A stretch of DNA of 6,352 nucleotides from Pseudomonadota bacterium. GTDB lineage: Bacteria > Pseudomonadota > Alphaproteobacteria > Rhizobiales > Xanthobacteraceae. Of the stretch, positions 6,229 to 6,352 are shown piece after piece. A model generated the notes under the pieces. It was given only the letters and a program-made list of their open reading frames with translations, had not been told where the DNA came from and searched no databases. The translations under genes were made by a program, and so were the position numbers. How positions within the stretch are numbered: position 1 is the stretch's first letter; the number at the start of each line of letters is the position of its first letter. Where the stretch lies: positions 1 to 6,352 of the forward strand of contig JAEVZN010000232.1 of assembly GCA_023392205.1 (NCBI GenBank). The letters are read 5' to 3'.

Positions 6229-6352
6229 GAGCGGTTCATGTTTTGACGGAAGCGTATCCTGCATTGACGAAGTAATTTGTGCACTCGCCTGGCTGGATGG
6301 TGGTGACGAGGGTTCCGATCTGCCGCCATGTGTCCTCGACCGTCCGCCTTTG
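6229..6352 (-). mobile_element. End of an IS630-family insertion sequence, continuing past the right edge
   Basis: IS630 elements insert at and duplicate TA, often within CTAG. Here CTAG sits at 6226-6229, and the sequence from 6229 (GAGCGGTTCATGTTTTGACG) is the likely terminal inverted repeat, overlapping the last codons of the transposase. The other end is outside the window, so the boundary and repeat are inferred rather than matched. Confidence 0.65.
6236..6352 (-). CDS. IS630-family transposase, C-terminal 38 residues
   Basis: The partial frame enters at the right edge and ends at TGA 6236. It reads RRTVEDTWRQIGTLVTTIQP followed by GECTNYFVNAGYASVKT, which matches the C-terminal signature of IS630-family DDE transposases (a W..IG.L helix, then a C.NYF..AGY tail). 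The catalytic DDE residues and start are beyond the window. The gene ends only a few bases from the presumed element tip, as is usual in this family. Whether the element is intact cannot be judged from here. Confidence 0.8.
   Translation of the reverse strand, partial: QRRTVEDTWRQIGTLVTTIQPGECTNYFVNAGYASVKT

Noticed and set aside
1..6352. tRNA, rRNA, CRISPR array, phage defence or toxin-antitoxin genes
   Set aside because: No cloverleaf, regularly spaced repeats or matching protein motifs were found on either strand; the region is nearly filled by metabolic genes.

Overview
The window is high-GC bacterial DNA. Base composition, codon use and the look of the proteins suggest an alphaproteobacterium, probably Hyphomicrobiales (Bradyrhizobium/Rhodopseudomonas-like). 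That taxonomic guess is an inference and was not tested by any search.

Layout. Every intact gene is on the minus strand and is read from right to left. From about 5639 down to 1 the order is an IclR-family regulator, a 99-bp regulatory gap, a CaiB/BaiF (class III) CoA-transferase, an acyl-CoA dehydrogenase, a full-length AtuA-family protein (former DUF1446) with its C-terminal ferredoxin-fold-type domain, and a ketopantoate-reductase-like oxidoreductase cut by the left window edge. The four enzyme genes are separated by only 6, 7 and 2 bp. Stop codons of the upstream genes overlap or abut the Shine-Dalgarno sequences of the next genes, so they almost certainly form one translationally coupled operon.

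Right of the regulator, 5640-5781 is non-coding and holds two good inverted repeats. Next comes a plus-strand remnant (about 5782-6225) of a SphA/Phenol_MetA_deg-type outer-membrane protein gene. It keeps only the C-terminal part of the family and shows signs of two homopolymer frameshifts. Immediately after its stop codon begins the end of an IS630-family insertion sequence, whose transposase C-terminus (minus strand) runs off the right edge.

How the genes may work together (inference): the CoA-transferase activates an organic acid as its CoA thioester, the dehydrogenase introduces an alpha,beta double bond, and the AtuA-like and PanE-like proteins act on later intermediates. No biotin carboxylase, enoyl-CoA hydratase or thiolase is visible, so this is not the classical citronellol/geranyl-CoA (Atu) cluster and the substrate is unknown. 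The IclR protein is the obvious regulator. Two related 14-bp palindromes (consensus TCGYAARWWTRCGA), one upstream of iclR and one upstream of the CoA-transferase, are the best candidates for its operators.
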